A DNA stretch of 30,217 bases from Leidyana gryllorum EB-2025a (GCA_048772705.1 JBLWGC010000013.1:1-30217), one strand, 5' to 3'. Shown: positions 14,772-21,430, counted from the first letter of the stretch. Notes: generated by a model not told the origin, from the letters alone. Translations and numbers: made by a program.

Positions 14772-14844
14772 TGGACGACCTGGGCATCGATCCCAGTATC
14801 TCCCGCATGTTAAGCGAGTGCTATATCATTTGAGCTAGTCGCCC
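14772..14844 (-). tRNA. Ala-bodied tRNA with AAC (Val) anticodon
   Basis: Acceptor GGGCGAC/GTCGTCC and the T arm are those of Ala(AGC) at 17584-17656, but the loop is TTAACAT (AAC) on CTCGC/GCGGG. The D arm (CAAATGATATAGC) is also changed, so it may be a pseudogene. Confidence 0.6.
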
Positions 14845-14928
14845 GCTGTGAGGACCCCATAGCATTTGGTGGTTCTTGACATTGACCAGTCTCCCGATTC
14901 TACCAGCAATTCGCACCACCGACCAGTC

Positions 14929-14999
14929 GGCTGTTTGGTCTAGTGGTATGATCCTTCCTTGGGTGGAAGGAGTGCTGGGTTTGATTCCCAGAAAAGCCC
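14929..14999 (+). pseudogene. tRNA-Pro-like, anticodon loop one base short
   Basis: The Pro A box and acceptor are present (3' side AAAAGCC). The loop reads TTGGGT, six bases, where Pro(CGG) has TTCGGGT. Confidence 0.65.
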
Positions 15000-15170
15000 T
15001 TTTGCTAGGCTCTGACGAGGGTTTAGGAGAGTTGATACCCCTGTCTCAAATAAGATAAGGAGTCTTTCGAACTCCGCCTACCACGTCCACTTGACAATTG
15101 TTGAATCGAACCAGCGATGCCTGGCGATATCACCGACTCAGGCGTCGCAGACAGTGAGGCTGTGGATTGT

Positions 15171-15243
15171 GCGGTGGTGGCGCAATGGATAGTGTGTTGC
15201 CCTCCGGAGGCAAAGGTTGTGGGTTCGAGTCCCGCCCACCGTT
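15171..15243 (+). tRNA. tRNA-Arg (CCG)
   Basis: Acceptor GCGGTGG/CCACCGT, D arm GCGCAATGGATAGTGT, anticodon stem TTGCC/GGCAA with loop CTCCGGA (CCG), T arm GTGGG-TTCGAGT-CCCGC. Only CCG copy here. Confidence 0.9.
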
Positions 15244-15275
15244 CTCGTGGTCTCGCTCCACAGCGGAATCGGCAA

Positions 15276-15356
15276 GAGTGGCTGACATTCGGAGCCATGC
15301 AGACTTGCGGCATCCAAATTCGAGTTTGGCACCTCGGACCACTCCGCGATCTGTGC
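15276..15356 (-). pseudogene. Leu(CAA)-derived locus with CGA anticodon
   Basis: 5' acceptor GCACAGA and the variable arm (CCGCAAGTCTGCATGG) are from Leu(CAA). The loop CTCGAAT gives CGA (Ser), and the T arm has lost its B box. Confidence 0.6.
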
Positions 15357-15436
15357 CGCAGTGTTGAGCTGGAGAGCTCGAAGTGCCACTGTTGAGGAAT
15401 TGAGGCGGAGAAAGTTCACTTGGGTTTGGCGGGTGG

Positions 15437-15505
15437 GCGGCTATTTCAAGTGGTAGAGAGGTGACTTTGCACGCCAAACGTGTAGGGGTCGATAGCCAGA
15501 TCGGG
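15437..15505 (+). pseudogene. tRNA-Ala (TGC)-like pseudogene
   Basis: D arm with TCAAGTGGTAGAG and TTTGCAC as in 25967-26011, in the same upstream context (GTTTGGCGGG). The T arm is degenerate (GGGGTCGATAGCC). Confidence 0.5.
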
Positions 15506-15566
15506 GAGCTCTTGAAGCAAAAAGACGCCTGTATCATCTGTATAAGTGTGTCCTCCTCCTGACGCT

Positions 15567-15637
15567 TAGCAGTGCGTCGTTTCGATCGACGAACCTTCCG
15601 GAATGAGCCCAACACTCTCCTACTGAGCCACGTTGCT
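15567..15637 (-). pseudogene. Initiator-like tRNA-Met, decayed
   Basis: The T arm CGTCG-ATCGAAA-CGACG and 3' CACTGCT are identical to 13958-14029. The loop CTCATTC (CAT) sits on a stem with two mismatches and the 5' acceptor is AGCAACG. Confidence 0.65.
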
Positions 15638-15726
15638 CAGTGTCCAACATGAAAGAGGGGGCCGAAACGCGTGCTGTGCCGACTGCTCCCACAGTACTGG
15701 GGGCTGTAGCGAGATGGTGGGTTGTC

Positions 15727-15798
15727 GGCTGTTTGGTCTAGTGGTATGATTCTTCCTTTGGGTGGAAGAAGTCCTGGGTTCGATTCCCAGAACAGCCC
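15727..15798 (+). tRNA. tRNA-Pro (TGG)
   Basis: Acceptor GGCTGTT/AACAGCC, A box TGGTCTAGTGG, anticodon stem CTTCC/GGAAG with loop TTTGGGT (TGG), T arm CTGGG-TTCGATT-CCCAG. Confidence 0.92.
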
Positions 15799-15987
15799 GT
15801 CTGTCAGTTGTTGACTTAATACGCTACGTCTCTTCAAGGTTGTCTAAGATATGCTGCTGCGACAGCTAAGACAAGATTTGAGTTGTATATGCATGGACTC
15901 TTCGCCAGATTCATTCCAATTGGCCCATCAACGATGTCTGCCAAAACCCATCAGGTTGAGTAGCAGTCTGCCAACCACCACTCTACT

Positions 15988-16067
15988 TCCGGTGGGACGG
16001 AATCGAACCGCCGACTACCTGATGCCAGCACCACAGTCAGATGCTCTACCAACTGAGCTACCCCCGG
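15988..16067 (-). tRNA. tRNA-Tyr-like with 7-base intron, GTG in the anticodon position
   Basis: C1:G72 acceptor CCGGGGG/CCACCGG (one mismatch), D arm GCTC-AGTTGGTA-GAGC, anticodon stem TCTGA/TCAGG, T arm GGCGG-TTCGATT-CCGTC. The loop is 14 bases: CTGTGG, TGCTGGC, A. Removing the seven bases after position 37 leaves a 7-base loop with GTG; the sister copies have GTA. C1:G72 and the intron position argue for Tyr origin. Confidence 0.65.
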
Positions 16068-16152
16068 CCGTCCAACTGCTGCGAGGTTCGAAGGCTCAAC
16101 TTCGAGCACCCCGAAATCCGTGCCGTACTTCTGAGCTTGAGAGCGCTACTGT

Positions 16153-16210
16153 TGAGGGTCTGAGGGTGCCAGACTCGAGTTCCGGTAAGATTGCACGACC
16201 TGCGGTGTAC
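16153..16210 (+). pseudogene. tRNA-Leu-like fragment with CGA anticodon
   Basis: GTCTGAGGGTGCCAGACTCGAGTTCCGGT resembles the D and anticodon arms of Leu(CAA) with loop CTCGAGT; no acceptor or T arm is present. Confidence 0.5.
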
Positions 16211-16231
16211 CGCCCCGAAGTACTCTAACGG

Positions 16232-16311
16232 CCCGAGTTGCTTAGATGGCAACGCATCTGATGGTAGTGGTGGCATCAGATATTCGACGAGCAAATTCCG
16301 TCCCACCGGGA
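16232..16311 (+). pseudogene. tRNA-Tyr-like with 7-base intron, degenerate
   Basis: The anticodon stem ATCTGA/TCAGAT is perfect around TGGTAG, TGGTGGC, A (GTA with the intron, though U33 is lost). The T arm is rebuilt as GACGAGCAAATTCCGTC, and only the outer part of the acceptor pairs. Confidence 0.6.
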
Positions 16312-16387
16312 GTTGAGGAGTGGACTTCTTACAACGCATTCCATCCTGATCGATGCTTCGCTACCTCTACAGTCTCGCTCAAAGATT

Positions 16388-16459
16388 GTCGGAGTCGTCT
16401 AGTGGTTAGGACAGCACGTTGTGGCCGTGCAAACCCAGGCTCGATTCCTGGCTCGGACC
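16388..16459 (+). tRNA. tRNA-His (GTG)
   Basis: As 13287-13358, with loop TTGTGGC on GCACG/CGTGC and T arm CCAGG-CTCGATT-CCTGG. One acceptor mismatch (GTCGGAG/CTCGGAC). Confidence 0.85.
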
Positions 16460-16538
16460 AGCAGTTTAAAGTGCATTGCTCTTCGCCCCGGAATGTTGAA
16501 AATATCGTTGCAGCCATGGTCAAGTCTGTACGATCGGC

Positions 16539-16609
16539 TGCACCTGCCGGGACTCGAACCCGGACTGCGAGCATGGGAAGCTCGCATCCTACCCTTGGAC
16601 CACAAGTGC
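16539..16609 (-). tRNA. tRNA-Gly (CCC)
   Basis: Same as 13141-13211 but with CCGGA in the T stem. Loop TTCCCAT; acceptor and anticodon arms perfect. Confidence 0.88.
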
Positions 16610-16671
16610 ACTTGAGAAAGAGCTTCAGCACCCCGAGACTCGGCCGCAGTCTGCGTTGAGCTAGTGGGTGC

Positions 16672-16747
16672 CTCAGGTAGTGGCAGGTTCCAAACCTGCG
16701 ACTTCGTGGCTAAGAGACTTACACTCTGATGGCTGAGCTACGAGGCT
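16672..16747 (-). pseudogene. tRNA-Asn-derived pseudogene
   Basis: Another copy of the decayed Asn relative (CGTAGCTCAG D arm, GCAGGTTTGGAACCTGCC T arm) between Thr and Gly. The corresponding stretch is missing from the arm at 25568-25658. Confidence 0.7.
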
Positions 16748-16802
16748 CAGCTACGATGATTGGAGTTGCGATAAGCTTGCAGGTGCCCATTCGATGCAGT
16801 CG

Positions 16803-16874
16803 AGCCTTCTGCCGGAATCGAACCGGCGACCTTTCGCTTACTAAGCGAATGCTCTGCCCCTAAGCTAAGAAGGC
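16803..16874 (-). tRNA. tRNA-Thr (AGT)
   Basis: Acceptor GCCTTCT/AGAAGGC, loop TTAGTAA, T arm GCCGG-TTCGATT-CCGGC, all paired. Confidence 0.92.
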
Positions 16875-16949
16875 AGTACAGGCGAAGATCACGAATCAGT
16901 CACTATTGACGGAGATTACTGGAGCACTTTGCTCGAGTAGTTCAATGAC

Positions 16950-17022
16950 TTCCACTGCGGAGACTTGAATCCGGATCGTGCGGGTGAGAGCCGCATATCT
17001 TAGCCACTTAGACTACAGTGGA
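16950..17022 (-). tRNA. tRNA-Glu (CTC), weak T arm
   Basis: Acceptor TCCACTG/CAGTGGA, loop CTCTCAC (CTC). The T stem CCGGA/CTCCG has a mismatch. Confidence 0.8.
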
Positions 17023-17103
17023 CAAGCTCCCGAGCTGAGGCTTCGGACGAGAGTTGTACCATCTTGAGATGAGGTGGAGCGTCGGGTCAACCGGCAAGCA
17101 ACG

Positions 17104-17175
17104 GGGCTGTTCTGGGAATCGAACCCAGGACTTCTTCCACCCGAAGGAAGAATCATACCACTAGACCAAACAGCC
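17104..17175 (-). tRNA. tRNA-Pro (CGG)
   Basis: Acceptor GGCTGTT/AACAGCC, anticodon stem CTTCC/GGAAG with loop TTCGGGT (CGG), T arm CTGGG/CCCAG. It heads an inverted copy of the Pro-Glu-Thr-(Asn-like) module. Confidence 0.92.
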
Positions 17176-17295
17176 ACCTAGTCGGTGGTTCAACCCGCTG
17201 GGTACAGTCGAGAGACTCGTCTCACTATGTGAGGCTGGTGGGTACCAAAGCCACTTTAGATGTCAGGCTATCGGGTTTTGTGTCCTGGCTTTCCT

Positions 17296-17368
17296 GCCGC
17301 CCTAGCTCAGTCGGTAGAGCGCAAGACTCTTAATCTTGCAGTCGCGGGTTCGAGCCCCGCGGGCGGTG
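17296..17368 (+). tRNA. tRNA-Lys (CTT)
   Basis: Identical to Lys(TTT) at 14280 apart from the loop CTCTTAA (CTT). All arms paired. Confidence 0.93.
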
Positions 17369-17428
17369 TGGATCTATATCCTTGGAAGTAAGAATGGAAC
17401 TGTTGCCTGCAAGCACACTCAGCTGGAT

Positions 17429-17501
17429 TTCCACTGCCGGGATTTGAACCCCGACCGTGCGGGTGAGAGCCGCATATCCTAGCCACTTAGACTACAGTGG
17501 A
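17429..17501 (-). tRNA. tRNA-Glu (CTC)
   Basis: Acceptor TCCACTG/CAGTGGA, loop CTCTCAC. The T arm GGGG-TTCAAAT-CCCGG is slightly altered. It sits where the loop-deleted Glu lies in the related unit at 14415. Confidence 0.85.
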
Positions 17502-17583
17502 CAACTCCCTCCGAAGAGCCGTACCCTCCTCGAGACACCTCATACTATGTCAAGACCCCTAAACGCTCGCGGGTCTGCGCAAC

Positions 17584-17656
17584 GGGCGACTAGCTCAAAT
17601 GGTAGAGCGCTCGCTTAGCATGCGAGAGGTACTGGGATCGATGCCCAGGTCGTCCA
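17584..17656 (+). tRNA. tRNA-Ala (AGC)
   Basis: Acceptor GGGCGAC/GTCGTCC, loop TTAGCAT (AGC), T arm CTGGG-ATCGATG-CCCAG. Fully paired apart from one G-U; no oligo-T downstream. Confidence 0.92.
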
Positions 17657-17695
17657 AACTTCGTACGGAGGCACCCACCGTATACAAATACTCAG

Positions 17696-17731
17696 AGTTA
17701 CGACCTTTGAAGGGTCCAAGACCACAAGTGC
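17696..17731 (-). pseudogene. tRNA-Gly (TCC)-derived fragment with TCA loop
   Basis: 5' acceptor GCACTTG and TGGTCT, then directly the anticodon arm GACCCTTCAAAGGTC (loop CTTCAAA, TCA). The D-loop and everything after the anticodon arm are missing. A relative with the same TCA is at 22844-22901. Confidence 0.6.
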
Positions 17732-17795
17732 GGTTGAGAGAGTAGGGTTCCGCAGAACCCGGCCCTAACAGGTTTCGAACTTATCGATGCATCAA

Positions 17796-17867
17796 AGCCT
17801 TCTGTCGGAATCGAGCCGCCGACGTCTCGTTTACGAAGCAAACGCTCTGCCCCTAAGCTTACAAGTC
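17796..17867 (-). pseudogene. tRNA-Thr (CGT)-like, decayed
   Basis: Loop TTCGTAA; 5' acceptor GACTTGT mispairs with AGAAGGC at two positions and the anticodon stem has a mismatch. An Asn T-arm scrap lies just beyond (17764-17781). Related copy 24269-24339. Confidence 0.65.
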
Positions 17868-18016
17868 AATCCAAGAAGGAAATCGCGCATCTAAGCCCGT
17901 TGAGGGAGGTTGTTGAAGCACTCCAAGGACTTCCACTGCCCCTCATGTGATCGAGACAGGGCCTGCCTGGTTAGCTGAGGGGCGAGGAATTCTGACACCA
18001 GATGTCACGACCTCTC

Positions 18017-18089
18017 TTCCTCGGCCGTGGCTCGAACACGGGACTTCCCGATCTTCAGTCTGGCGCTCTCCCAACTGAGCTACCGAGGC
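18017..18089 (-). tRNA. tRNA-Phe (GAA), weak
   Basis: Acceptor GCCTCGG/CCGAGGA (end mismatch), D arm GCTC-AGTTGGGA-GAGC, loop CTGAAGA (GAA) on CCAGA/TCGGG with one mismatch, T arm CCGTG/CACGG. The copy at 24578-24650 is cleaner. Confidence 0.78.
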
Positions 18090-18195
18090 GCTAGACAGTC
18101 ATGGAAGGCGGTGAAAATAAGCACTTAGCGAGACCGTATGTGGGGCCAACTTACGCATGAACTGTTGGAATGGTGAAAAACAAGCACGTGTCCTC

Positions 18196-18267
18196 TGCAT
18201 CTGCCGGGAAATCGAGCCCGGGTCGTCTCGATCGCAACGAGACATTCTACCACTAGACCACAGATGC
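18196..18267 (-). pseudogene. Gly(GCC)-bodied locus with GCG anticodon
   Basis: Body of Gly with acceptor GCATCTG/CAGATGC. The loop reads TTGCGAT (GCG, an Arg anticodon) and the T-loop has one extra base. A T5 run lies about 20 bases downstream. Confidence 0.65.
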
Positions 18268-18380
18268 GTAATAACTTGTTGCGCTAGTCGCTCGGTGTGC
18301 AGACGCCACAGCATTTCGTGATTCTTCATAGCATGGCCACTCTCTCGACTGTGCTGAGCGAGTTGCACCACCATCCGTTC

Positions 18381-18451
18381 GGCTGTTTGGTCTAGTAGTA
18401 TGTTCCTTCCTTGGGGTGGAAGGAGTCTGGGTTCGATTCCCAGAACAGCAC
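18381..18451 (+). tRNA. tRNA-Pro-like with GGG anticodon
   Basis: Acceptor GGCTGTT/AACAGCA (end mismatch), loop TTGGGGT (GGG) on CTTCC/GGAAG, T arm CTGGG/CCCAG, variable loop one base short. GGG is normally absent from eukaryotic Pro sets, so a pseudogene is likely. Confidence 0.55.
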
Positions 18452-18492
18452 GTCTTACAATTGTTGTCTCACTCAGCGTCTCTCCAAGGTCG

Positions 18493-18540
18493 GCTAAGAT
18501 ATGCGGCTCTCACTCGTACAATCCCGCATGAAGTCTAGAC
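18493..18540 (+). pseudogene. tRNA-Glu-like remnant
   Basis: CTAAGATATGCGGCTCTCACTC carries the D and CTC anticodon arms of Glu; the acceptor and T arm are lost. Confidence 0.55.
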
Positions 18541-18587
18541 AGCTGAGACAAAATGTGATTTGCATCATAAAACCCGACCACTCGCCC

Positions 18588-18660
18588 AGACGCTACTGGG
18601 ACTCGAGCCCACAATCCCCACTTCCGTGGACCGATGCCACATCCATTGGGCCATACCGCC
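18588..18660 (-). tRNA. tRNA-Arg (ACG), weak
   Basis: Acceptor GGCGGTA/TAGCGTC (one mismatch), loop CCACGGA (ACG, C33). The anticodon stem TCGGT/AGTGG has one mismatch. Cleaner copy at 21652-21724. Confidence 0.65.
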
Positions 18661-18747
18661 GATCAACGGGGGCGTCAAACGAGAGTGTGTCGCGATCAAG
18701 CGTTGTCGATTAGGCAAGAGTTTCCATCCGAGACACCGGAGACATAC

Positions 18748-18819
18748 TGTCCGAGCCAGAAATCGAGTCTGGGTTTGCACGGCCACAACGTGCTGTTCTA
18801 ACCACTAGACGACTCGAAC
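18748..18819 (-). tRNA. tRNA-His (GTG)
   Basis: Acceptor GTTCGAG/CTCGGAC (one G-U), loop TTGTGGC, T arm CCAGA-CTCGATT-TCTGG with compensating changes (both sides of one pair differ from the other His copies). Confidence 0.85.
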
Positions 18820-18915
18820 AATCTTCAAGTGAGGCTATAGAGGTAATGAAGATCACTTAGGATGGGATCCATCAGGAGCATCAGATGAAGTGCGTTGCTC
18901 GAGTAGTCCAAGGAC

Positions 18916-18988
18916 TTCCACTGCCGGGACTTGAACCGGGATCGTGCGAGTGAGAGCCGCTTATCCTAGCCACTTAGACTACAGTGGA
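18916..18988 (-). tRNA. tRNA-Glu (CTC)
   Basis: Acceptor TCCACTG/CAGTGGA, loop CTCTCAC on AGCGG/TCGCA (one mismatch), T arm CCCGG-TTCAAGT-CCCGG slightly altered. Confidence 0.75.
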
Positions 18989-19122
18989 CAAGTTCCCCAA
19001 TTGAGGTTTCGGATGAGAATCGTACCCTCTTAACAAGACGTGGTCCGTCGGGTCAACCTACAACAAAGGGGTTGCAGTAGAAAGTGGAGGGTCTCTCCAC
19101 TAAGCTCAGAAACATTGTAAGG

Positions 19123-19195
19123 GGTCTTGTAGCTCAGTCGGCAGAGCGTGTGGTTTTTGATGACAAACTCGCAGGTGCTGAACCTAACAGAACCG
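19123..19195 (+). pseudogene. Asn-bodied locus with TTT anticodon
   Basis: Acceptor GGTCTTG/CAGAACC and the Asn D arm. The loop is TTTTTGA (TTT) on a mismatched stem and the T-loop is TGCTGAA. Probably decayed. Confidence 0.65.
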
Positions 19196-19288
19196 GCTTC
19201 AGATGCACCATAGACATTGACTGGGGTGCTCTCCCAATGGCACTTGTGGTTCGCGACTCTTCAAAGATGGTAGCAGCCGTACGTACTT

Positions 19289-19361
19289 TGGACGGCCTGG
19301 GCATCGATCCCAGTACCTCTCGCATGCTAAGCGAGCGCTCTACCATTTGAGCTAGTCGCCC
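19289..19361 (-). tRNA. tRNA-Ala (AGC)
   Basis: Acceptor GGGCGAC/GCCGTCC (one mismatch), loop TTAGCAT on CTCGC/GCGAG, T arm CTGGG-ATCGATG-CCCAG. Confidence 0.85.
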
Positions 19362-19475
19362 ATTCAGCAACCCGCAGTACATCCAGTTCTTTTTACATGG
19401 TATGACCAATCTCCCAACTGCATCGATCACTTTCACCAGTTGTGCTCCACTTTGCACAAACGAAGGCACGCAGGA

Positions 19476-19548
19476 AACGGCTGGAGGGACTCGAACCCTC
19501 AACCTTTGCCTTAGGAGGGCAACGCGCAATCCATTGCGCCACAACCGC
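19476..19548 (-). tRNA. tRNA-Arg (CCT)
   Basis: Acceptor GCGGTTG/CAGCCGT, D arm GCGC-AATGGATT-GCGC, anticodon stem TTGCC/GGCAA with loop CTCCTAA (CCT), T arm GAGGG-TTCGAGT-CCCTC. All paired. Confidence 0.92.
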
Positions 19549-19647
19549 ATTCGGACGCACCCGACTTTTGAGTGGGACGAAACCGGGCTGCCCCGAAGTG
19601 TCTCCTCTTTCACCCAACCAGTATCGAGATGACCGAAGCCTATCCAT

Positions 19648-19720
19648 GGTGCGGTGGCCTAATGGATAGGGCATCGGTCTTCGGAACCGGGAGTTGTGGG
19701 TTCGAGTCCCATCCGCATCA
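19648..19720 (+). tRNA. tRNA-Arg (TCG)
   Basis: Acceptor GGTGCGG/CCGCATC, D arm GCCTAATGGATAGGGC, loop CTTCGGA (TCG) on TCGGT/ACCGG, T arm GTGGG-TTCGAGT-CCCAT. Inverted partner at 22446-22518. Confidence 0.92.
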
Positions 19721-19804
19721 TAGCCTCTCACGCGGAAGGTCTTCCGTTTCGACCGAAGCAAGGTTGCTAACTGTATGGGGAGCCACTGCCGCGCATGTCG
19801 AGTT

Positions 19805-19870
19805 GAAGTGCTAGTGATATGATTTTCCTTCACTTGGAGGAAGTGCTTGATTCGATTCCCGAACAGTCCG
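19805..19870 (+). pseudogene. tRNA-Pro-like pseudogene
   Basis: Partial A box (GCTAGTGATATGAT), an eroded anticodon arm (TTCCTTCACTTGGAGGAA), and a T arm with GATTCGATTCCC and GAACAG. No complete acceptor. Confidence 0.55.
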
Positions 19871-19937
19871 TTTTTCAGGAGGTTCCACACAGCTCGACGC
19901 AGAAACCGCCGGAGTCTCTCGGGGTGCTGCAGCTCTT

Positions 19938-19981
19938 CCGCAATTGCACTTGTGGTCTACCGCAATTGCACTTGTGGTCTA
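19938..19981 (+). repeat. 22-bp tandem duplication across the Gly A box
   Basis: CCGCAATTGCACTTGTGGTC plus TA occurs twice in a row (19938-19959 and 19960-19981). Each unit carries the 5' end and A box of Gly(TCC), so a partial gene start precedes the full gene at 19968-20038. Confidence 0.9.
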
Positions 19982-20038
19982 AGGGTAAGACGCGACCCTT
20001 CCAATGTCGTAACCCAGGTTCGAGTCTCGGCAGGTGCA
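19968..20038 (+). tRNA. tRNA-Gly (TCC), weak
   Basis: Acceptor GCACTTG/CAGGTGC, loop CTTCCAA (TCC) on CGACC/TGTCG with one mismatch; T stem CCAGG/TCTCGG weakened. Head of the third Gly-Leu-Asp-Val-Gln module. Confidence 0.72.
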
Positions 20039-20092
20039 ACCGTATGTAGCTCGAACGACCTGTCTACCTGAATGCCTGCACAATACAATGGC

Positions 20093-20172
20093 TGACAAGA
20101 GTTGGATTCGAACCCACGCCCTTTCGGACTGCGGCCTGAACACAGCGCCTTAGACCACTCGGCCATCTTGCC
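20093..20172 (-). tRNA. tRNA-Leu (CAG), T stem weak
   Basis: Acceptor GGCAAGA/TCTTGTC, loop TTCAGGC (CAG). T stem GTGGG/CCAAC has mismatches. Confidence 0.75.
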
Positions 20173-20264
20173 GCAGTCTTGTTGGTTCGTCGCTCCACGC
20201 GTTTTTTTGTCCGTGAGCCGAAATAGAAAGACTTCTGGGATTGGCGACCGGCGTGTTCCGGGCG

Positions 20265-20336
20265 TCCGAGTTAGTATAGTGGTTAGTGTCGCCGCCTGCC
20301 ACGCGGAACACCCGGGATCGATTCCCGGTCTCGAAA
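20265..20336 (+). tRNA. Asp-bodied tRNA with GCC (Gly) anticodon
   Basis: Matches Asp (2221-2292) in the D arm and T arm (CCGGG/CCCGG), but the loop is CTGCCAC (GCC) on an intact CCGC/GCGG stem. The acceptor TCCGAGT/TCTCGAA has two mismatches, so function is uncertain. Confidence 0.65.
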
Positions 20337-20388
20337 CGCAGGTGGTTTTGCCAAAGATTCTCTCCTTTGGTTCTCGCTGAAAGTTGCG

Positions 20389-20461
20389 AGCTACAGCCAC
20401 CGAGGATCGAACTCGGGACCTTCTGCGTGCAGAGCAGACGTCGTAACCACTAGACCATTGC
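20389..20461 (-). tRNA. Val-bodied locus with TGC anticodon
   Basis: Acceptor GCAGCAA/TGGCTGT (one mismatch), T arm CCGAG-TTCGATC-CTCGG. The loop TCTGCAC gives TGC (Ala) and lacks U33; sister Val genes have TTAACAC. Confidence 0.6.
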
Positions 20462-20528
20462 TGCACGGATGGTCCCCGCAGCCCAAGAGAAGTGGCGAAG
20501 TTCGAAGGAGTACGGAGGACCAGTGCCA

Positions 20529-20600
20529 AGGTCGCGCCGGGAATCGAACCCAGGTCGGGAGATTCAGAGTCTCCAGTGCTAATTACTACACCACGCAACC
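20529..20600 (-). tRNA. tRNA-Gln (CTG)
   Basis: Acceptor GGTTGCG/CGCGACC, loop CTCTGAA (CTG) on GGAGA/TCTCC, T arm CTGGG/CCCGG. The D loop reads TAGTAATTAG, a small change. Downstream GGTCCTC is an unoccupied retroelement target. Confidence 0.88.
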
Positions 20601-20708
20601 CATTCAGTCCTTCCCAAAAGAGTTGGTAAAGCCATCCAGACTAGCCCTCCCTCAACTGGACACATACAACACGAGTCTCTCCACCACTCTCTGAAATATT
20701 GGCAGTGG

Positions 20709-20779
20709 CTTTTGTATCTTAGTTGGCAGAGCGTGTGGTTGTCAAATACAAATTCGGAGATCTGGGCTCTGAGGCAACC
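20709..20779 (+). pseudogene. tRNA-Asn-derived pseudogene
   Basis: D arm TTAGTTGGCAGAGC and a degenerate anticodon arm with TTGTCAA. No proper T arm. Sister of 2605-2671. Confidence 0.55.
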
Positions 20780-20882
20780 TCCATACATACGGCGGTGCCA
20801 ACGTCTATAGAAGGGCTATGGGGCACCCTGGATAGCTCTCAACTCTGTAGTCAAATACCGCAGTTGCAGCACTACGGAGTTT

Positions 20883-20955
20883 AGACGACCTGGACATCAA
20901 TCCCAGTACGCCTCGCATGCTAAGCGAGCGCTCTACCATTTGAGCTAGTCGCCCC
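20883..20955 (-). tRNA. tRNA-Ala (AGC)
   Basis: Acceptor GGGCGAC/GTCGTCT (G1-U72), loop TTAGCAT on CTCGC/GCGAG, T arm CTGGG-ATTGATG-TCCAG. Confidence 0.82.
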
Positions 20956-21042
20956 TTGTGCAGACCCCATCGCATTTTTTTGTTCTCAACACCGTATGAC
21001 CACTATCTCAACTGTCCTCATCGGGTTGCACAACCGACAGGC

Positions 21043-21114
21043 GGCTGTTTGGTCTAGTGGTATGATTCTTCCTTCGGGTGGAAGAAGTCCTGGGTTCGAT
21101 TCCCAGAACAGCCC
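21043..21114 (+). tRNA. tRNA-Pro (CGG)
   Basis: Acceptor GGCTGTT/AACAGCC, A box TGGTCTAGTGG, loop TTCGGGT (CGG), T arm CTGGG-TTCGATT-CCCAG. It starts the Pro-Glu-Thr-(Asn-like)-Pro unit at 21043-21570. Confidence 0.93.
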
Positions 21115-21196
21115 CGTTGGTTGTCGGTTGACCCGACGCTCTATCTCATCTCAAGATGGTACGGCTCTCGTTCCAAAGCTGCAGCTGAGGAAGTTG

Positions 21197-21268
21197 TCCA
21201 CTGTAGTCTAAGTGGCTAGGTTATGCGGCTCTCACCCGTACATCCGGGTTCAAGACCCGGCAGTGGAA
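21197..21268 (+). tRNA. tRNA-Glu (CTC)
   Basis: Acceptor TCCACTG/CAGTGGA, loop CTCTCAC on TGCGG/CCGTA (one G-U), T arm CCGGG-TTCAAGA-CCCGG. The variable loop is one base shorter than in the other Glu copies. Confidence 0.82.
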
Positions 21269-21336
21269 GCTACTCGAGCAAAGTGCCTCAGTAATCCCCG
21301 TCAATAGTGACTGATTCTTGATCTTCGGCCTGGATT

Positions 21337-21408
21337 GCCTTCTTAGCTTAGGGGCAGAGCATTCGCTTAGTAAGCGAAAGGTCGCCGGTTCGATTCCGGC
21401 AGAAGGCT
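21337..21408 (+). tRNA. tRNA-Thr (AGT)
   Basis: Acceptor GCCTTCT/AGAAGGC, loop TTAGTAA, T arm GCCGG-TTCGATT-CCGGC, fully paired. Confidence 0.93.
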
Positions 21409-21430
21409 CGACTGCATCGACTAGGCACCT

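Noticed and set aside
18381-18451. A genuine Pro(GGG) tRNA
   Set aside because: GGG is normally avoided in eukaryotes, the end acceptor pair is mismatched and the variable loop is short. Listed only as Pro-like.
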